This document shows, piece after piece, positions 36,494 to 45,558 of a stretch of 64,000 nucleotides of DNA; positions within the stretch are counted from its first letter, which is position 1; every line of letters starts with the position of its first letter. The position numbers and the translations under genes are program-made. The notes beneath the pieces are model-generated. The model was not told the origin of the DNA. It did no database searches and was given only the letters and a program-made list of their open reading frames with translations. The stretch spans positions 248,001 through 312,000 of the forward strand of contig NZ_RQJO01000015.1 of assembly GCF_003858635.1 (NCBI RefSeq), given 5' to 3'. Source of the DNA: Larkinella rosea. GTDB lineage: Bacteria; Bacteroidota; Bacteroidia; Cytophagales; Spirosomataceae.

Positions 36494-37135
36494 ATGATTC
36501 CTGACAAACCAATTACCATTCTGATTGCCGACGATCATCAGTTGTTCAACGACGGTTTGCGCACACTGTTGCTGTCGGACGAAACCCGGTTTAAGGTTGT
36601 CGATCAGGTTTATACCGGAAACGATGTTATTCCGGCCATTCACAAAGTAAACCCGGAGCTTGTTTTGCTGGACATTAATCTGCCCAACCGCAATGGTCTG
36701 GAGATTGCCCGGCAGGTCGTCCGGGAGTTTCCGCAGATTCGGATCGTGATCATTTCCATGTACAGTTATCAGAAATTTGTTGATGAGCTAAAAAACATCG
36801 GCATTTCCGGCTACCTGCTGAAAAGTGCTTCGCGGGAGGAGTTGCTTGCCTGCCTGAAAAGTGTGGTGGAAGGAAAACCGTATTTCGACCCGAAACTGAA
36901 CGGGAAGCGCCGGAGCCTGCACGAAGACGACGAATTTATCAAACGATTTAAACTGTCTCCCCGCGAACTGGAAATCATTGTGTTAATGAAACAGGGTCTG
37001 GCCACACCCGAAATCGCCGAACGGGTTTTCCTGTCGGTTGAAACCGTTAAAACACACCGGAAGAATATCTATTTCAAACTCGGCATTAGCAACGTGGCCG
37101 AACTGATTCAGTTTGCCAATGAGCAGGGATTGTAA
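36494..37135 (+). CDS. LuxR/NarL-type response regulator
   Basis: The 213-residue regulator has a receiver domain with acidic pocket DD (13-14) and phosphoacceptor Asp at 60 (LLDINLPN). Its C-terminal HTH is LSPRELEIIVLMKQGLATPE followed by IAERVFLSVETVKTHRKNIYFKL. It starts 4 nt after the kinase stop and is the obvious partner of the HisKA_3 kinase. Target genes are not evident nearby. Confidence 0.93.
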   Translation: MIPDKPITILIADDHQLFNDGLRTLLLSDETRFKVVDQVYTGNDVIPAIHKVNPELVLLDINLPNRNGLEIARQVVREFPQIRIVIISMYSYQKFVDELKNIGISGYLLKSASREELLACLKSVVEGKPYFDPKLNGKRRSLHEDDEFIKRFKLSPRELEIIVLMKQGLATPEIAERVFLSVETVKTHRKNIYFKLGISNVAELIQFANEQGL

Positions 37136-37192
37136 GCGAAAACAGAGTCGGTACCGGTTTTTGGAAAAGGCGGTTTTTTGATAGTGGGTATT

Positions 37193-38521
37193 TCAGCGAT
37201 TCAATCGCCTGACCAGCCGAAACAGCGGATAACTCAGGATGATAAAACCGACGGCGTAGGCGCTGCTGTAGAGGTCGCTGTAAATGACACCCACCAGAAA
37301 AGCCAGCGAAGCCACCAGCATCAGCCAGGTCGTCACGGGATAGCCCCAGGCCAGAACCGGGCGGGTCAAATCCGGGGCGGTTTTTCGCAGCCGAATCAGC
37401 GAGGCAAAAGCCGCTGCGTAACAGAGCACAAAAAAGAAGGAAGCCACATCCGACAGTTTGTTGTAGGTGCCGGTGACAATCATCAGAATCGACATGCCGA
37501 CGGTCAGAAACATGGCCGGGGCTGGCGTTCCGCCGGTGTTGACGCGGGTAAAATACCGGGAGAACAGGCCGTCGCGGCTGATGGCGAACAACACGCGCGG
37601 GTTGAACATGATCTGGGCGTTGATAATCCCCATGATCGAAATCATGAGCAGGAGCGTCACCACCTTCGCACTGGCGGGGCCATACAGCGCCTGAATGGCG
37701 TCGGCGGCCGGAAGTTTCGATGTCGCCAGTTGTTCGATGGGCAGCACGTGAAACAACGCCAGATTGACCAGCAGGTAAATGGCGATAATCAGCAAAACGC
37801 CGATCATCATCGAGCGTGGCAGGTTTTTGTTGGGATTAATGTCTTCTTCGGTGAAATAAGCCGCCGTGTGCCAGCCGTCGTAGGTGTAAAAAACCGATTG
37901 CAAAGCCGCCAGAATCCCGACCAGCAGCGAACCCTGAATGGGCAGGGTATTATCCGCAGAAAATTGCAGCGGTTCGTCGGGCGTATAAACAAAACAAACG
38001 ATCACAAACGCCAGTAAACCAAGGGCTTTGATGAAACTCATGACTTCCTGCGCCTTGCTGGCAAGCCGGACGCCAATCAGGTGAAACGCCGTAAAAGCCA
38101 GCAGAATGCCAATCGCCATCCATTTGATATAGGCTGAAAGATTCGGGATCAGCAACGCGATGTATTCGCCCATGACAGCCGCTCCGAACGCCATGGCCGC
38201 AATGCTGCCCAGCCAGCTGCTAATGCCGATCAGAAAACCGACGTAATCGCCGAAAGCCCGGCGCGCAAACACGTACCAGGCTCCGGCTTTCGGGATCATT
38301 GTGCCCAGTTCGATCACTTGCAGCGAGCCAATCAGCGCGTAAACGCCCACCAGCGCCCAGACCAGCAGCGCGAGCGAAGGGTGTCCCAGTTCCTGCGCGA
38401 TCGTCCCCGGTCGGCGGAGAATGCCGGTGCCGATGGTGCCGCCAATGGTGACGGCAACGCCGAAGCCGACGCCCAAAAGGCGCAGAAGTTGGGAGGAACG
38501 GTTGGATTCAGTGGGTGTCAT
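37193..38521 (-). CDS. APC-superfamily amino acid permease
   Basis: The 442-residue protein has about twelve transmembrane helices. The first carries GGTIGTGILRRPGTIAQELG, the unwound substrate-binding helix of APC permeases, and YDGWHTAAYFTEED in the middle resembles LAT-type transporters. Amino acids are the likely substrates; the specificity is not readable. It is divergent from crcB across 60 nt. Confidence 0.88.
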   Translation of the reverse strand: MTPTESNRSSQLLRLLGVGFGVAVTIGGTIGTGILRRPGTIAQELGHPSLALLVWALVGVYALIGSLQVIELGTMIPKAGAWYVFARRAFGDYVGFLIGISSWLGSIAAMAFGAAVMGEYIALLIPNLSAYIKWMAIGILLAFTAFHLIGVRLASKAQEVMSFIKALGLLAFVIVCFVYTPDEPLQFSADNTLPIQGSLLVGILAALQSVFYTYDGWHTAAYFTEEDINPNKNLPRSMMIGVLLIIAIYLLVNLALFHVLPIEQLATSKLPAADAIQALYGPASAKVVTLLLMISIMGIINAQIMFNPRVLFAISRDGLFSRYFTRVNTGGTPAPAMFLTVGMSILMIVTGTYNKLSDVASFFFVLCYAAAFASLIRLRKTAPDLTRPVLAWGYPVTTWLMLVASLAFLVGVIYSDLYSSAYAVGFIILSYPLFRLVRRLNR

Positions 38522-38581
38522 TCTACAATAATAGACTTTTTCGCCAAAAACCGGCTATTTTTACAGCCTGATTTGATAGAA

Positions 38582-38959
38582 ATGATGACGAATCCGTTTT
38601 GGCTGGTTTTTTTGGGCGGAGGGCTCGGCAGCGTGGCGCGGTATGGCGTCAGTCGGTACGTGCAGCCGTTGTTGAAAACGACGTATCCAACCTCTACGCT
38701 CATTGTCAACGTCGTTGCCAGCCTGATTCTGGGATTCCTGGTCGGCTGGCTGACGGCCCGGGCCTCCGGTCGCGAGACCTACCGCCTTCTGATCGGCGTC
38801 GGTTTTTGTGGCGGTTTCAGTACCTTTTCGACCTTTAGCACCGACACCCTGTTCCTGATGCAAACCGGTCGCTGGTGGGCGGCAGCCTCGAACGTAGTCC
38901 TGAATGTGGTGCTGTGTTTACTGGCCTCACTGGCGGGTTTGTACCTCGGTCGGCCCTGA
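38582..38959 (+). CDS. crcB: fluoride channel CrcB/Fluc
   Basis: A 125-residue, four-helix membrane protein. The family motif GGGLGSVARYGVSRY is near the N-terminus and GFCGGFSTFSTFSTD follows helix 3. CrcB dimers export toxic fluoride. I choose the first of two adjacent ATGs at 38582. The frame is open upstream only because of codon bias opposite the permease gene. I see no fluoride riboswitch in the 60-nt leader. Confidence 0.9.
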   Translation: MMTNPFWLVFLGGGLGSVARYGVSRYVQPLLKTTYPTSTLIVNVVASLILGFLVGWLTARASGRETYRLLIGVGFCGGFSTFSTFSTDTLFLMQTGRWWAAASNVVLNVVLCLLASLAGLYLGRP

Positions 38960-38997
38960 TTTTTAACCGGGATTTTTAAGATCATCACCTTCATACC

Positions 38998-40470
38998 ATG
39001 TTGAAATCTTCTACATCCCTCACCATCTTTGCATTTAATTTGTTGCTAATGACCACTGCATACAGCCAGGATCTGGCTTTTTCCCGGGATTTATTCGATA
39101 CGTACGATACCTTTCGCGAAACCGCGCTGACGCACCGGCGGTTTAAACAAACCGATATGCTGCCGCTGATCGATCAACTGAAAACCGATCGCCGGTTTGA
39201 GGTCACGAAAGTGGGCGAATCAGTGGAAAAGCGGCCTATTCAGATGATCAAAGTGGGAAACGGCCCACGCAAGGTGTTGCTGTGGTCGCAGATGCACGGC
39301 GACGAGCCTTCGGCCACGATGGCAATTTTCGATATTTTCAATCTGCTCCGCGCCGACGGTTCGTTTGACGATTTCAAAAAGCAACTGCTGGCCGAAACGA
39401 CGCTTTATTTCGTCCCGATGCTGAACCCCGACGGCGCCGAACGGTATCAGCGCCGGAATGCGCTGGACATCGATCTGAATCGCGATGCGCTGCGGCTGCA
39501 ATCGCCGGAGTCAGTGATTTTAAAAGGACTGCAGCAATCGCTGAAACCGCTCGTTGGGTTTAATCTGCACGACCAGAATACCCGTTACAGCGCCGGTCCA
39601 ACGCCCAAACAGGCCACTATTTCGTTTCTGGCGACGGCTTTCGACCAAGCCCGGAGCATCAATCCTGTGCGGGAGCGTTCGATGCAGTTGATCGTGGGCA
39701 TGAACCGGGTTTTGCAGCAGTTTATTCCGGGTGGCGTCGGGCGGTTTTCCGACGAATTCGAGCCGCGGGCGTTCGGCGACAATATCCAGAAATGGGGAAC
39801 GACGCTGGTCCTGATCGAATCGGGCGGTTATCCGAACGATCCTGAAAAACAGTTTATTCGCAAACTGAATTACGTGGCCATTCTTTCATCGCTGAAGGCC
39901 ATCGCGACGGACTCTTACCAGGCAGAATCCCGTTCGGAATACAACACCATTCCGGAAAATGAGCGGTATCTGTTCGATGTACTGGTACGAAACGCGCAGA
40001 TGATGCGGGGTGGAAAACCGGTGACGGTCGATATTGGCATCAATCGCTACGAAGTCAATGTCGGCAATGCGGCCACGTTCGGGTATCGCAGCATCATCGA
40101 GGATTTTGGCGATTTGTCCACCTTTTTTGGAATTGAGGAAGTCGACGCAACCGGTTTGACGGTTTCGCCGGGCCTGATTCATACCGATACGCTGCGTTCG
40201 CTGGCCGATCTGACTAAATACAAGCTGGATTCGCTGCTGCAGCAGGGCGTCACCACGTTTCGGCTGGCAAATTCGTCGCGGGCGACGACTCATCTTGCGC
40301 CGGTTCACCTGCTTCAACCCACCACCTCCGCCGTTCGGCCCGTGCAAACCGGCCGGATTCCGACCTTTCTGTTGCGCCGGGGCAATCAGCTGCGGTACGT
40401 GTTTGTCAACGGTTTCTGGCTGGATGTCAGCAGCGGTTCGAACAACTTAGGAACCGGGGTTGTGGAGTGA
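38998..40470 (+). CDS. secreted M14-family zinc carboxypeptidase
   Basis: The 490-residue protein has a signal peptide ending in AYSQ near residue 24. The M14 zinc ligands are HGDE (HxxE) near 100 and a later His in FNLHDQ near 188. The segment LNPDGAERYQRRNALDIDLNRD holds substrate-binding Asn-Arg, and the catalytic Glu is probably in VLIESGGY near 270. The last ~190 residues form an extra domain with no match I recognise. It probably trims peptides or peptidoglycan stems in the periplasm or outside. Confidence 0.85.
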   Translation: MLKSSTSLTIFAFNLLLMTTAYSQDLAFSRDLFDTYDTFRETALTHRRFKQTDMLPLIDQLKTDRRFEVTKVGESVEKRPIQMIKVGNGPRKVLLWSQMHGDEPSATMAIFDIFNLLRADGSFDDFKKQLLAETTLYFVPMLNPDGAERYQRRNALDIDLNRDALRLQSPESVILKGLQQSLKPLVGFNLHDQNTRYSAGPTPKQATISFLATAFDQARSINPVRERSMQLIVGMNRVLQQFIPGGVGRFSDEFEPRAFGDNIQKWGTTLVLIESGGYPNDPEKQFIRKLNYVAILSSLKAIATDSYQAESRSEYNTIPENERYLFDVLVRNAQMMRGGKPVTVDIGINRYEVNVGNAATFGYRSIIEDFGDLSTFFGIEEVDATGLTVSPGLIHTDTLRSLADLTKYKLDSLLQQGVTTFRLANSSRATTHLAPVHLLQPTTSAVRPVQTGRIPTFLLRRGNQLRYVFVNGFWLDVSSGSNNLGTGVVE

Positions 40471-40473
40471 TTT

Positions 40474-41145
40474 TTATTTGCCATTGCGAGCGGTTTCATT
40501 CTCAACCTGATAGTCTTCAATCTGGCTCAAAAGCTCCATTGATTTAATCACCGGCGTCCATTCTTTTCCTTCAAAAATCAATCGGAACCACTTTTTATTC
40601 CTGTTTTCAGCTTTGATGTTGACAAAGAGCCAAACCGCAAGGCTGGTAAAGGCAAACGTGACCAGCCCATTGATGTACAGATACGCAAGCGATCCGCTTC
40701 GGAACGCGTTTTCGCTCCAATAAAACGTTGTCCAGACCGGGAATTGGAGAAAAAGTAGCCGGGTAACCCAAATCGTCGATGACTTCAACCGCGCTAGTTT
40801 GTTCTGCGTTGCCACAATCGGCTCGTTGATATCCACCAGATAAATGAGAACCAGTTGATAGATATGAACGCCGATAACTATTGTGGTGAGCAGCGACTGA
40901 ATCCCGGCGGATACGAGGAAAAACGGGCTGGCAATCGACCATAGTTTGATAACCAACATGTCCACAAAACCAACCCACAGGATGCCGACCAGAATAGTGA
41001 AAATTTTTAGTGGTTTCATGGATGCCAGAAAAGACTGTACTTTCAGTTTAGTGATGTCTGCGGTGTTTTTCCGGTTCATCAACAGGCTTTCTTCCAGTTT
41101 GTTGCCGTACGTTTTCCAGAGATTGATAATTTCCGTGTCTTCCAT
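40474..41145 (-). CDS. membrane protein paired with an ECF sigma factor
   Basis: The 223-residue protein has a soluble N-terminus (MEDTEIINLWKTYGNKLEES) and four predicted helices around residues 48-65, 70-105, 125-140 and 155-175, then a soluble tail. It begins 5 nt after the sigma factor gene. Position and layout fit an anti-sigma or sigma-modulating membrane protein, although no zinc-anti-sigma motif is present. Many Bacteroidota sigma factor operons carry such proteins of unknown role. Confidence 0.65.
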   Translation of the reverse strand: MEDTEIINLWKTYGNKLEESLLMNRKNTADITKLKVQSFLASMKPLKIFTILVGILWVGFVDMLVIKLWSIASPFFLVSAGIQSLLTTIVIGVHIYQLVLIYLVDINEPIVATQNKLARLKSSTIWVTRLLFLQFPVWTTFYWSENAFRSGSLAYLYINGLVTFAFTSLAVWLFVNIKAENRNKKWFRLIFEGKEWTPVIKSMELLSQIEDYQVENETARNGK

Positions 41146-41150
41146 CGGAA

Positions 41151-41660
41151 TTAGGCTTTTAAAGTTGAAAACCGCTGTTTGAGTACTTGTTTAATTCGAC
41201 CTATTTTAGTCGCAACGTTGCTTTCAGTGATGCCAACAATTTCGGCTATTTCTTTCTGGCTTTTTTCTTCGAGATACAGCAGCATCAGGGCTTTATCCAG
41301 CTCTTTTAATTCTGAAATAAATTGCTGTAGAAAACCGATATTCTCGTCCAGTTCGTCGGTAATTCTGGCATCGGGAAAATATAAAATTCCGTCTGATAAA
41401 GGCTCCGAAATTGGCTTTCGGCGGTTTTCTTTTCGGTAAAATGAAATGGCCACGTTCAACGCAATCCGGTAAATCCAGGTTGAATATTGGTAGGCATCGG
41501 AATACCGGTCAAATGATTTCCATAATTGCACCGTGATTTCCTGAACCAGATCTTTCCGGTCTTCCGCATCCGCGCAGTACGAATGGGCCACCTTATAAAT
41601 GATGCCCTTATTCGCCTGAATAACCGAAAGAAATAATTCCGATTTGGCCGTTGAATCCAC
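41151..41660 (-). CDS. ECF-type RNA polymerase sigma factor
   Basis: This 169-residue sigma-70 factor has region 2 (EDRKDLVQEITVQLWKSFDRY, then STWIYRIALNVAISFYRK) and region 4 with the HTH EKSQKEIAEIVGITESNVATKIGRIK. There is no N-terminal region 1. A GTG start at 41658-41660 is used since no ATG is available near the N-terminus. Co-transcribed with the membrane protein downstream, it may answer an envelope signal. Confidence 0.92.
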   Translation of the reverse strand: MDSTAKSELFLSVIQANKGIIYKVAHSYCADAEDRKDLVQEITVQLWKSFDRYSDAYQYSTWIYRIALNVAISFYRKENRRKPISEPLSDGILYFPDARITDELDENIGFLQQFISELKELDKALMLLYLEEKSQKEIAEIVGITESNVATKIGRIKQVLKQRFSTLKA

Positions 41661-41744
41661 CTTAAAACTTCTTTTCCTTAATTATTCGTCTGAAGTCCCC
41701 AAAAAGCACAAAAGCGGTCAACTATTTTCAGATGTAGCGGTTTT

Positions 41745-42593
41745 TCAACGGTTCTGGGCGGGCGGATATAAAAGCCGCAACGCATTAAAAACCGCCTGGT
41801 GCGTAATGGTGGCGTGGTCTTCCTGGGGCAGATAATCGAAATGAATACTTACGGTTTTGCTTTCCGTCCGGTTTAATTTCTCGACCAGCAGGTTCGCATC
41901 AACTTCCATCACGTGCGGAATATCGCCGGGCGTCAATCCTTCTTTTCCGACCCCGATATATACACCGGTTTTTTGGGTAAATGCTTTTTGCAGCAAGTCC
42001 GATTGCTGGTTTAACAGCGAGCCATTGTCCCACCATAAACTGGGACTGATAATGATATACCGGTTAAATAAAGTCGGTTTTTTTAGCAGGATTTCCGTAG
42101 CCAGTAATCCGCCCAGCGATTGCCCAATGAGGGTTCTGGCCGTGCTGGTTTTGTATTTCGTTTGAATATAGGGCTGTAATTCCTTCTCCAGGAAGCGAAT
42201 AAACCGGGCCGACTGACCCGCTGTGGTAAATTTCCTGATGTCTTTTTCAATCGTGGTCGGGAACGTAAAATCCCGTCGCCGATCGACGTTTGCAATGCCG
42301 ACAATGATCGATTTTGGAACCCGGTTTATCCACGGGAAATTGTTGAATTGATACAAGCCGACAATGTGAATAAAATCCTCGTCGGCCGAGCCGTCCAGTA
42401 AATAAACCACCGGGTATTTCGTTGTATCGGCCGGATTATAATCCGGCGGGAGGTAGATATTCAGGATCCGGTTTTCGGCTAATTCAACGGATTTTATTTC
42501 CTCAATGACGCCGAGGACAAACGGTTTTCGAGTCTGTCCAAAAACCAGCGTCGTAATGATGTTCAGAATAAAAATGGGAAGGATTGCCTTCAT
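41745..42593 (-). CDS. secreted alpha/beta-hydrolase, esterase-D / ferric-siderophore esterase-like
   Basis: The 282-residue protein begins with a signal peptide (MKAILPIFILNIITTLVFGQ). The fold signature is LNIYLPPDYNP and YPVVYLLDGSADE, with the nucleophile elbow GQSLGG near 160 and a C-terminal His in QEDHATIT. It resembles the putative-esterase family that includes IroE and Fes. The substrate could be a siderophore, a carbohydrate ester or a formylglutathione analogue; context does not decide. Confidence 0.82.
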   Translation of the reverse strand: MKAILPIFILNIITTLVFGQTRKPFVLGVIEEIKSVELAENRILNIYLPPDYNPADTTKYPVVYLLDGSADEDFIHIVGLYQFNNFPWINRVPKSIIVGIANVDRRRDFTFPTTIEKDIRKFTTAGQSARFIRFLEKELQPYIQTKYKTSTARTLIGQSLGGLLATEILLKKPTLFNRYIIISPSLWWDNGSLLNQQSDLLQKAFTQKTGVYIGVGKEGLTPGDIPHVMEVDANLLVEKLNRTESKTVSIHFDYLPQEDHATITHQAVFNALRLLYPPAQNR

Positions 42594-42665
42594 TTTTCAA
42601 TTTGTTCACGTGAAGTTTGTCGATGTAAAAACCGGTTTCGTCAGAAACATGGGCAATCATTTCTA

Positions 42666-42708
42666 TAAAAATTCCCCCTAACTTCGAATGTTCGAAGTTA
42701 GGGGGAAT
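42666..42708 (-). terminator. strong terminator of the arsR-SRPBCC operon
   Basis: Two perfect 18-nt arms (42671-42688 and 42691-42708) with a 2-nt loop are followed, in minus-strand direction, by TTTTTAT. It lies 31 nt after the SRPBCC stop codon. The stem contains CCCCCTAACTTCGAA. Confidence 0.88.
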
Positions 42709-42738
42709 CGGCAGAAATTCGTATTCGTCAAGCTATTT

Positions 42739-43233
42739 TCAGGCAGCCAGCAAGTCATCAAGCTGATCCAGACCCAGTGTGAAGCCTTCTTTGAAGCCCA
42801 TTTCGAGGAACTTTTCCAGATCGGCCGTTTTAGGGTAATTTATTTCAATGGAAACCGTCGTTCCGTTGGTTGATTCGCTGAAGGTATTCGACCAGTTCGA
42901 GGTCGGAAAGTCCGGGTTGACAACGCCATTTTCGTCGCAAAACGCGTCCTGGCCGCCAAAACTTTTTTGAGGGTTGATGGATTCGTAATTAAACAGCGAC
43001 CAGTGTTCGGTTCCGTCCGGACCAACCATCGAATAAAGCCAGGTGCCGCCTTCTTGAAAATCCTGCGATTTGGTTTTGGCCTGCCACGGTTTGGGTGCCC
43101 ACCACTGGTCGAGGATCTGACTTTCGGTAAAAGCCGACCAAACGTTGGCGACTGGTGCGGCAAATTCCCGTTCGACTAAGACTTTGCTGTTTTCCTTGTC
43201 AACGACAAAATTCATTACGACGTTACTTTTCAT
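42739..43233 (-). CDS. SRPBCC/AHSA1-domain protein
   Basis: The 164-residue protein is an AHSA1-like START-fold domain: [31 protein letters not shown] at the N-terminus (quoted in two parts in the family), [13 protein letters not shown], and the C-terminal helix [21 protein letters not shown]. These proteins bind small hydrophobic ligands and are often encoded with an ArsR regulator, as here, with an 11-nt overlap. The ligand is unknown. Confidence 0.88.
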   Translation of the reverse strand: MKSNVVMNFVVDKENSKVLVEREFAAPVANVWSAFTESQILDQWWAPKPWQAKTKSQDFQEGGTWLYSMVGPDGTEHWSLFNYESINPQKSFGGQDAFCDENGVVNPDFPTSNWSNTFSESTNGTTVSIEINYPKTADLEKFLEMGFKEGFTLGLDQLDDLLAA

Positions 43234-43549
43234 TTTTATTTGTGTTTAAGGTACGCAATACGTTGTCTAACTGGCTAAACCGATCTTCCCAAAGCTTTCG
43301 GAACGGCTGAAGCCAGTGGTCGATCTCCTCCATTTTTTTAGGGTTAAAATGGTAATAAATCTCCCGGCCATTTACTTGCTGATTAACTAACTCACACTCT
43401 GTCAGTATCTTAATGTGCTTCGAAACCGCCTGTCGGCTGGTGTCAAAATGCTCGGCCAGGGCGTTGGGCGTCATGGCCTGCAACGCAATCAGGCTCAAAA
43501 TGGCCCGACGAGTGGGATCGGCAATCGCCTGGAATACATCTCTTCTCAT
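43223..43549 (-). CDS. ArsR-family transcriptional regulator
   Basis: The 108-residue winged-helix protein begins [20 protein letters not shown]. Its recognition helix is [17 protein letters not shown], and the wing is [12 protein letters not shown]. No metal-binding Cys pair is seen, so it is of the non-metal group paired with SRPBCC proteins. Two inverted repeats in its promoter (43567-43611) fit autorepression. Confidence 0.9.
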   Translation of the reverse strand: MRRDVFQAIADPTRRAILSLIALQAMTPNALAEHFDTSRQAVSKHIKILTECELVNQQVNGREIYYHFNPKKMEEIDHWLQPFRKLWEDRFSQLDNVLRTLNTNKNEK

Positions 43550-43566
43550 TCATCGAACGACTAATG

Positions 43567-43613
43567 TGCAACTAATTGGTTGCAAATATAAGCGCAACTT
43601 TTCGGTTGCGCAA
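43567..43613 (-). promoter_or_regulatory. arsR promoter with two dyad operators
   Basis: On the minus strand a TTG (43611-43613) lies 20 nt from a perfect -7 element TATATTTG (43583-43590). Two inverted repeats overlap it: GCGCAAC-N6-GTTGCGC (43592-43611) fills the spacer, and TGCAAC-N6-GTTGCA (43567-43584) covers the -7 element and start point. Their centres are 26 bp apart. Both share GCAAC-N6-GTTGC, the form expected of an ArsR-family operator. Confidence 0.7.
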
Positions 43614-43650
43614 GTTTTTCGCTGGTTTTTCTTACCGAAAGGAAGTAGAT

Positions 43651-43806
43651 CTCCGTTATCGCTCGCGTGTCGCGAGTGATTTGTATCCAAAGGGCCTCTG
43701 GCCCGTCCATTTGCACTCCGAAACGATAGCTATCCGCTTAAAAAGCTGCCTCGGGCCAGAGGCCCTTTCAATAGAAGTCACTCGCGACAGGCGAGCGACA
43801 ACGGAG
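43651..43806. repeat. nested palindromic repeat element, family B
   Basis: A 156-bp element has outer inverted arms of 29 bp (43651-43679 and 43778-43806, 27 of 29 matching; CTCCGTT at the ends). Inner perfect 17-bp arms lie at 43689-43705 and 43752-43768 (AAAGGGCCTCTGGCCCG). Each arm also contains a small palindrome of its own, for example CTCGCG-TGT-CGCGAG. It has no ORF and ends 46 bp before the ABC-F stop codon. The sequence is unrelated to family A. Confidence 0.85.
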
Positions 43807-43851
43807 TTTCCGGATTTCCTTCGTCCATTTGCCTGTGGCCATTTTTGAGAT

Positions 43852-45444
43852 TTACCCCAACTCAATTGTCCGCCCGACGTTTACCTGTTCCAGAAAATAC
43901 TGATCGTGGGAGACAACAAGGAGCGTTCCCTGATAGTCGTTGATGGCATGGGTCAGAATTTCGATGTTCTGAATGTCCAGGTTATTGGTCGGTTCGTCGA
44001 GCACAATCAGGTCGGGCGCGTGATTGCCAATGGTGAGGCAGCAAAGCATGAGCCGCATTTTTTCTCCTCCGCTCAACGCGCTGCACGGCTTGTCCCAGGT
44101 GTCTTTGGTAAACAAAAACCGGTTGAGCCGAATCTTGACTTCGTGTTCCTGCAAGGCCGACCCGTTAAACCGTTGCGCCTGTTCATAAACCGTGAGCCGG
44201 TTTTCGATCAACGAATACTCCTGATCGATATAAACCGCTTTCGTATCGGCAATCCGAATGGTTCCCGTCGTGGGTTTTATGTCACCCAACAACAGCCGGA
44301 TCAGGGTCGTTTTGCCCGAACCGTTCGGACCTTTCAGCGAAATGCGTTCACCGATGGTGATCTGAAAAGTTAAGGACTGTTTCCAGAGAAATGAATGTTC
44401 GTTATACCCGTAATTGATGCCGTTGGCCGTCACCAGCACTTTGCCCTTGTGAAGTTGGGACGGATCAAAACCGAACTTCATTTTATCCACGTCCGGCAAT
44501 TCCTTCCTTAACTCGGTTAATTCCTGGGCAATAGCGCCAACTTTCTCCGCGTGAACACCTTTCAAGCGCGCTGTACTTTTCTCGGCATTGTTCCGTAAGG
44601 TGTTCAGCAAGATGGTCGGCACACCTGCCTTTTCCTGCTTTTTACGCCCGCGGGCATCCAGTTTCTGCTGGCGTTCGGCGGTTTCGCGTTCGAGCTCCCG
44701 GGCTTTACGCAACGCTTTTTCCCGGCTCCGTACATCCTCGTTTAATGCCTGGCTTTCAATGCGTTTCTGCTCCTGATAAAAACCGTAATTGCCGCCGTAA
44801 ACCGCGATGCCGCGCTTGCTTAGCTCAAAAACCGTATCGAGCAAATTCAGCAGTTTCCGGTCGTGGCTGACAACTAACAACGTTGCAGAAGTGGATTGAA
44901 TGAACTCATACAGCAATTGCCGGCTGGCCGTATCCAGATGGTTGCTGGGTTCATCCAGTAAAACGAGGTCGGGCTGGTGGATGGAAATTCCCGCCAGAAA
45001 CACCCTGGTTTTTTGACCACCGCTCAGGGTTTCCATCTTTTGCGACAGGTCGAAACCGTCCAGTTGCCAGAAATGCAGCGCGTCGCGGCAGCGGTCTTCA
45101 ATGGTCCAGTCATCGTCGAGTCGGGCGAGGTTTTCTTCGGTTACAACACCGCCGAGAATTTCCTGTAATGCCGTTAATTTCTCCTCAATCTGCAGGACCT
45201 GCGCAAGGGTTAAGTCGTTAAACTGCCCGAAGATTTGCGGAATATAATAAGGCACCGAACCCGTTTTTACAACACCTTCCGACGGCTGTAAAAGACCGGC
45301 AATGATTTTTAGCAAGGTCGATTTGCCCGAACCATTATTGCCAATCAGGGCGGCTTTGTGATTTCGGCTAATGGCAAGATTTATGTTTTCAAACAATAAA
45401 TCCTTGTTGGGATGTATATACGTGAGATTCTGAAGAAGAAGCAT
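43852..45444 (-). CDS. ABC-F family ATPase
   Basis: The 530-residue protein has two ATP-binding cassettes and no membrane domain. Domain 1 has GNNGSGKST near 36, LSGGQ near 140 and LVLLDEPSNHLD. Domain 2 has GPNGSGKTT near 370, LSGGEK and LIVLDEPTNNLD. The linker between them is long, charged and helical (about residues 225-300). ABC-F proteins bind the ribosomal E site; some protect against ribosome-targeting antibiotics (Lsa, Vga, OptrA types) and others are housekeeping factors. The sequence alone does not settle which. A leader of about 100 nt precedes it. Confidence 0.9.
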   Translation of the reverse strand: MLLLQNLTYIHPNKDLLFENINLAISRNHKAALIGNNGSGKSTLLKIIAGLLQPSEGVVKTGSVPYYIPQIFGQFNDLTLAQVLQIEEKLTALQEILGGVVTEENLARLDDDWTIEDRCRDALHFWQLDGFDLSQKMETLSGGQKTRVFLAGISIHQPDLVLLDEPSNHLDTASRQLLYEFIQSTSATLLVVSHDRKLLNLLDTVFELSKRGIAVYGGNYGFYQEQKRIESQALNEDVRSREKALRKARELERETAERQQKLDARGRKKQEKAGVPTILLNTLRNNAEKSTARLKGVHAEKVGAIAQELTELRKELPDVDKMKFGFDPSQLHKGKVLVTANGINYGYNEHSFLWKQSLTFQITIGERISLKGPNGSGKTTLIRLLLGDIKPTTGTIRIADTKAVYIDQEYSLIENRLTVYEQAQRFNGSALQEHEVKIRLNRFLFTKDTWDKPCSALSGGEKMRLMLCCLTIGNHAPDLIVLDEPTNNLDIQNIEILTHAINDYQGTLLVVSHDQYFLEQVNVGRTIELG

Positions 45445-45558
45445 CCTTTCTTTCTTTAAGACGTAGAAAATACCTGCGAACCGACTGGCGGAATCGCTGG
45501 CTGTTTTTTACCGAAAGAAATGGAATCTCACATGAAGGGGTGCTTGTAATTAGGTCTG

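Noticed and set aside
37178-38017. 279-codon plus-strand ORF opposite the amino acid permease
   Set aside because: It is rich in Gln, His and Arg, as expected from the reverse of a membrane protein, and overlaps a clear 12-helix permease.
38318-38581. N-terminal extension of crcB
   Set aside because: The CrcB family begins at the two ATGs near 38582; the extra residues are the reverse of the permease gene.
38522-38581. Fluoride riboswitch ahead of crcB
   Set aside because: The leader is only 60 nt and lacks the conserved pseudoknot sequences of the riboswitch.
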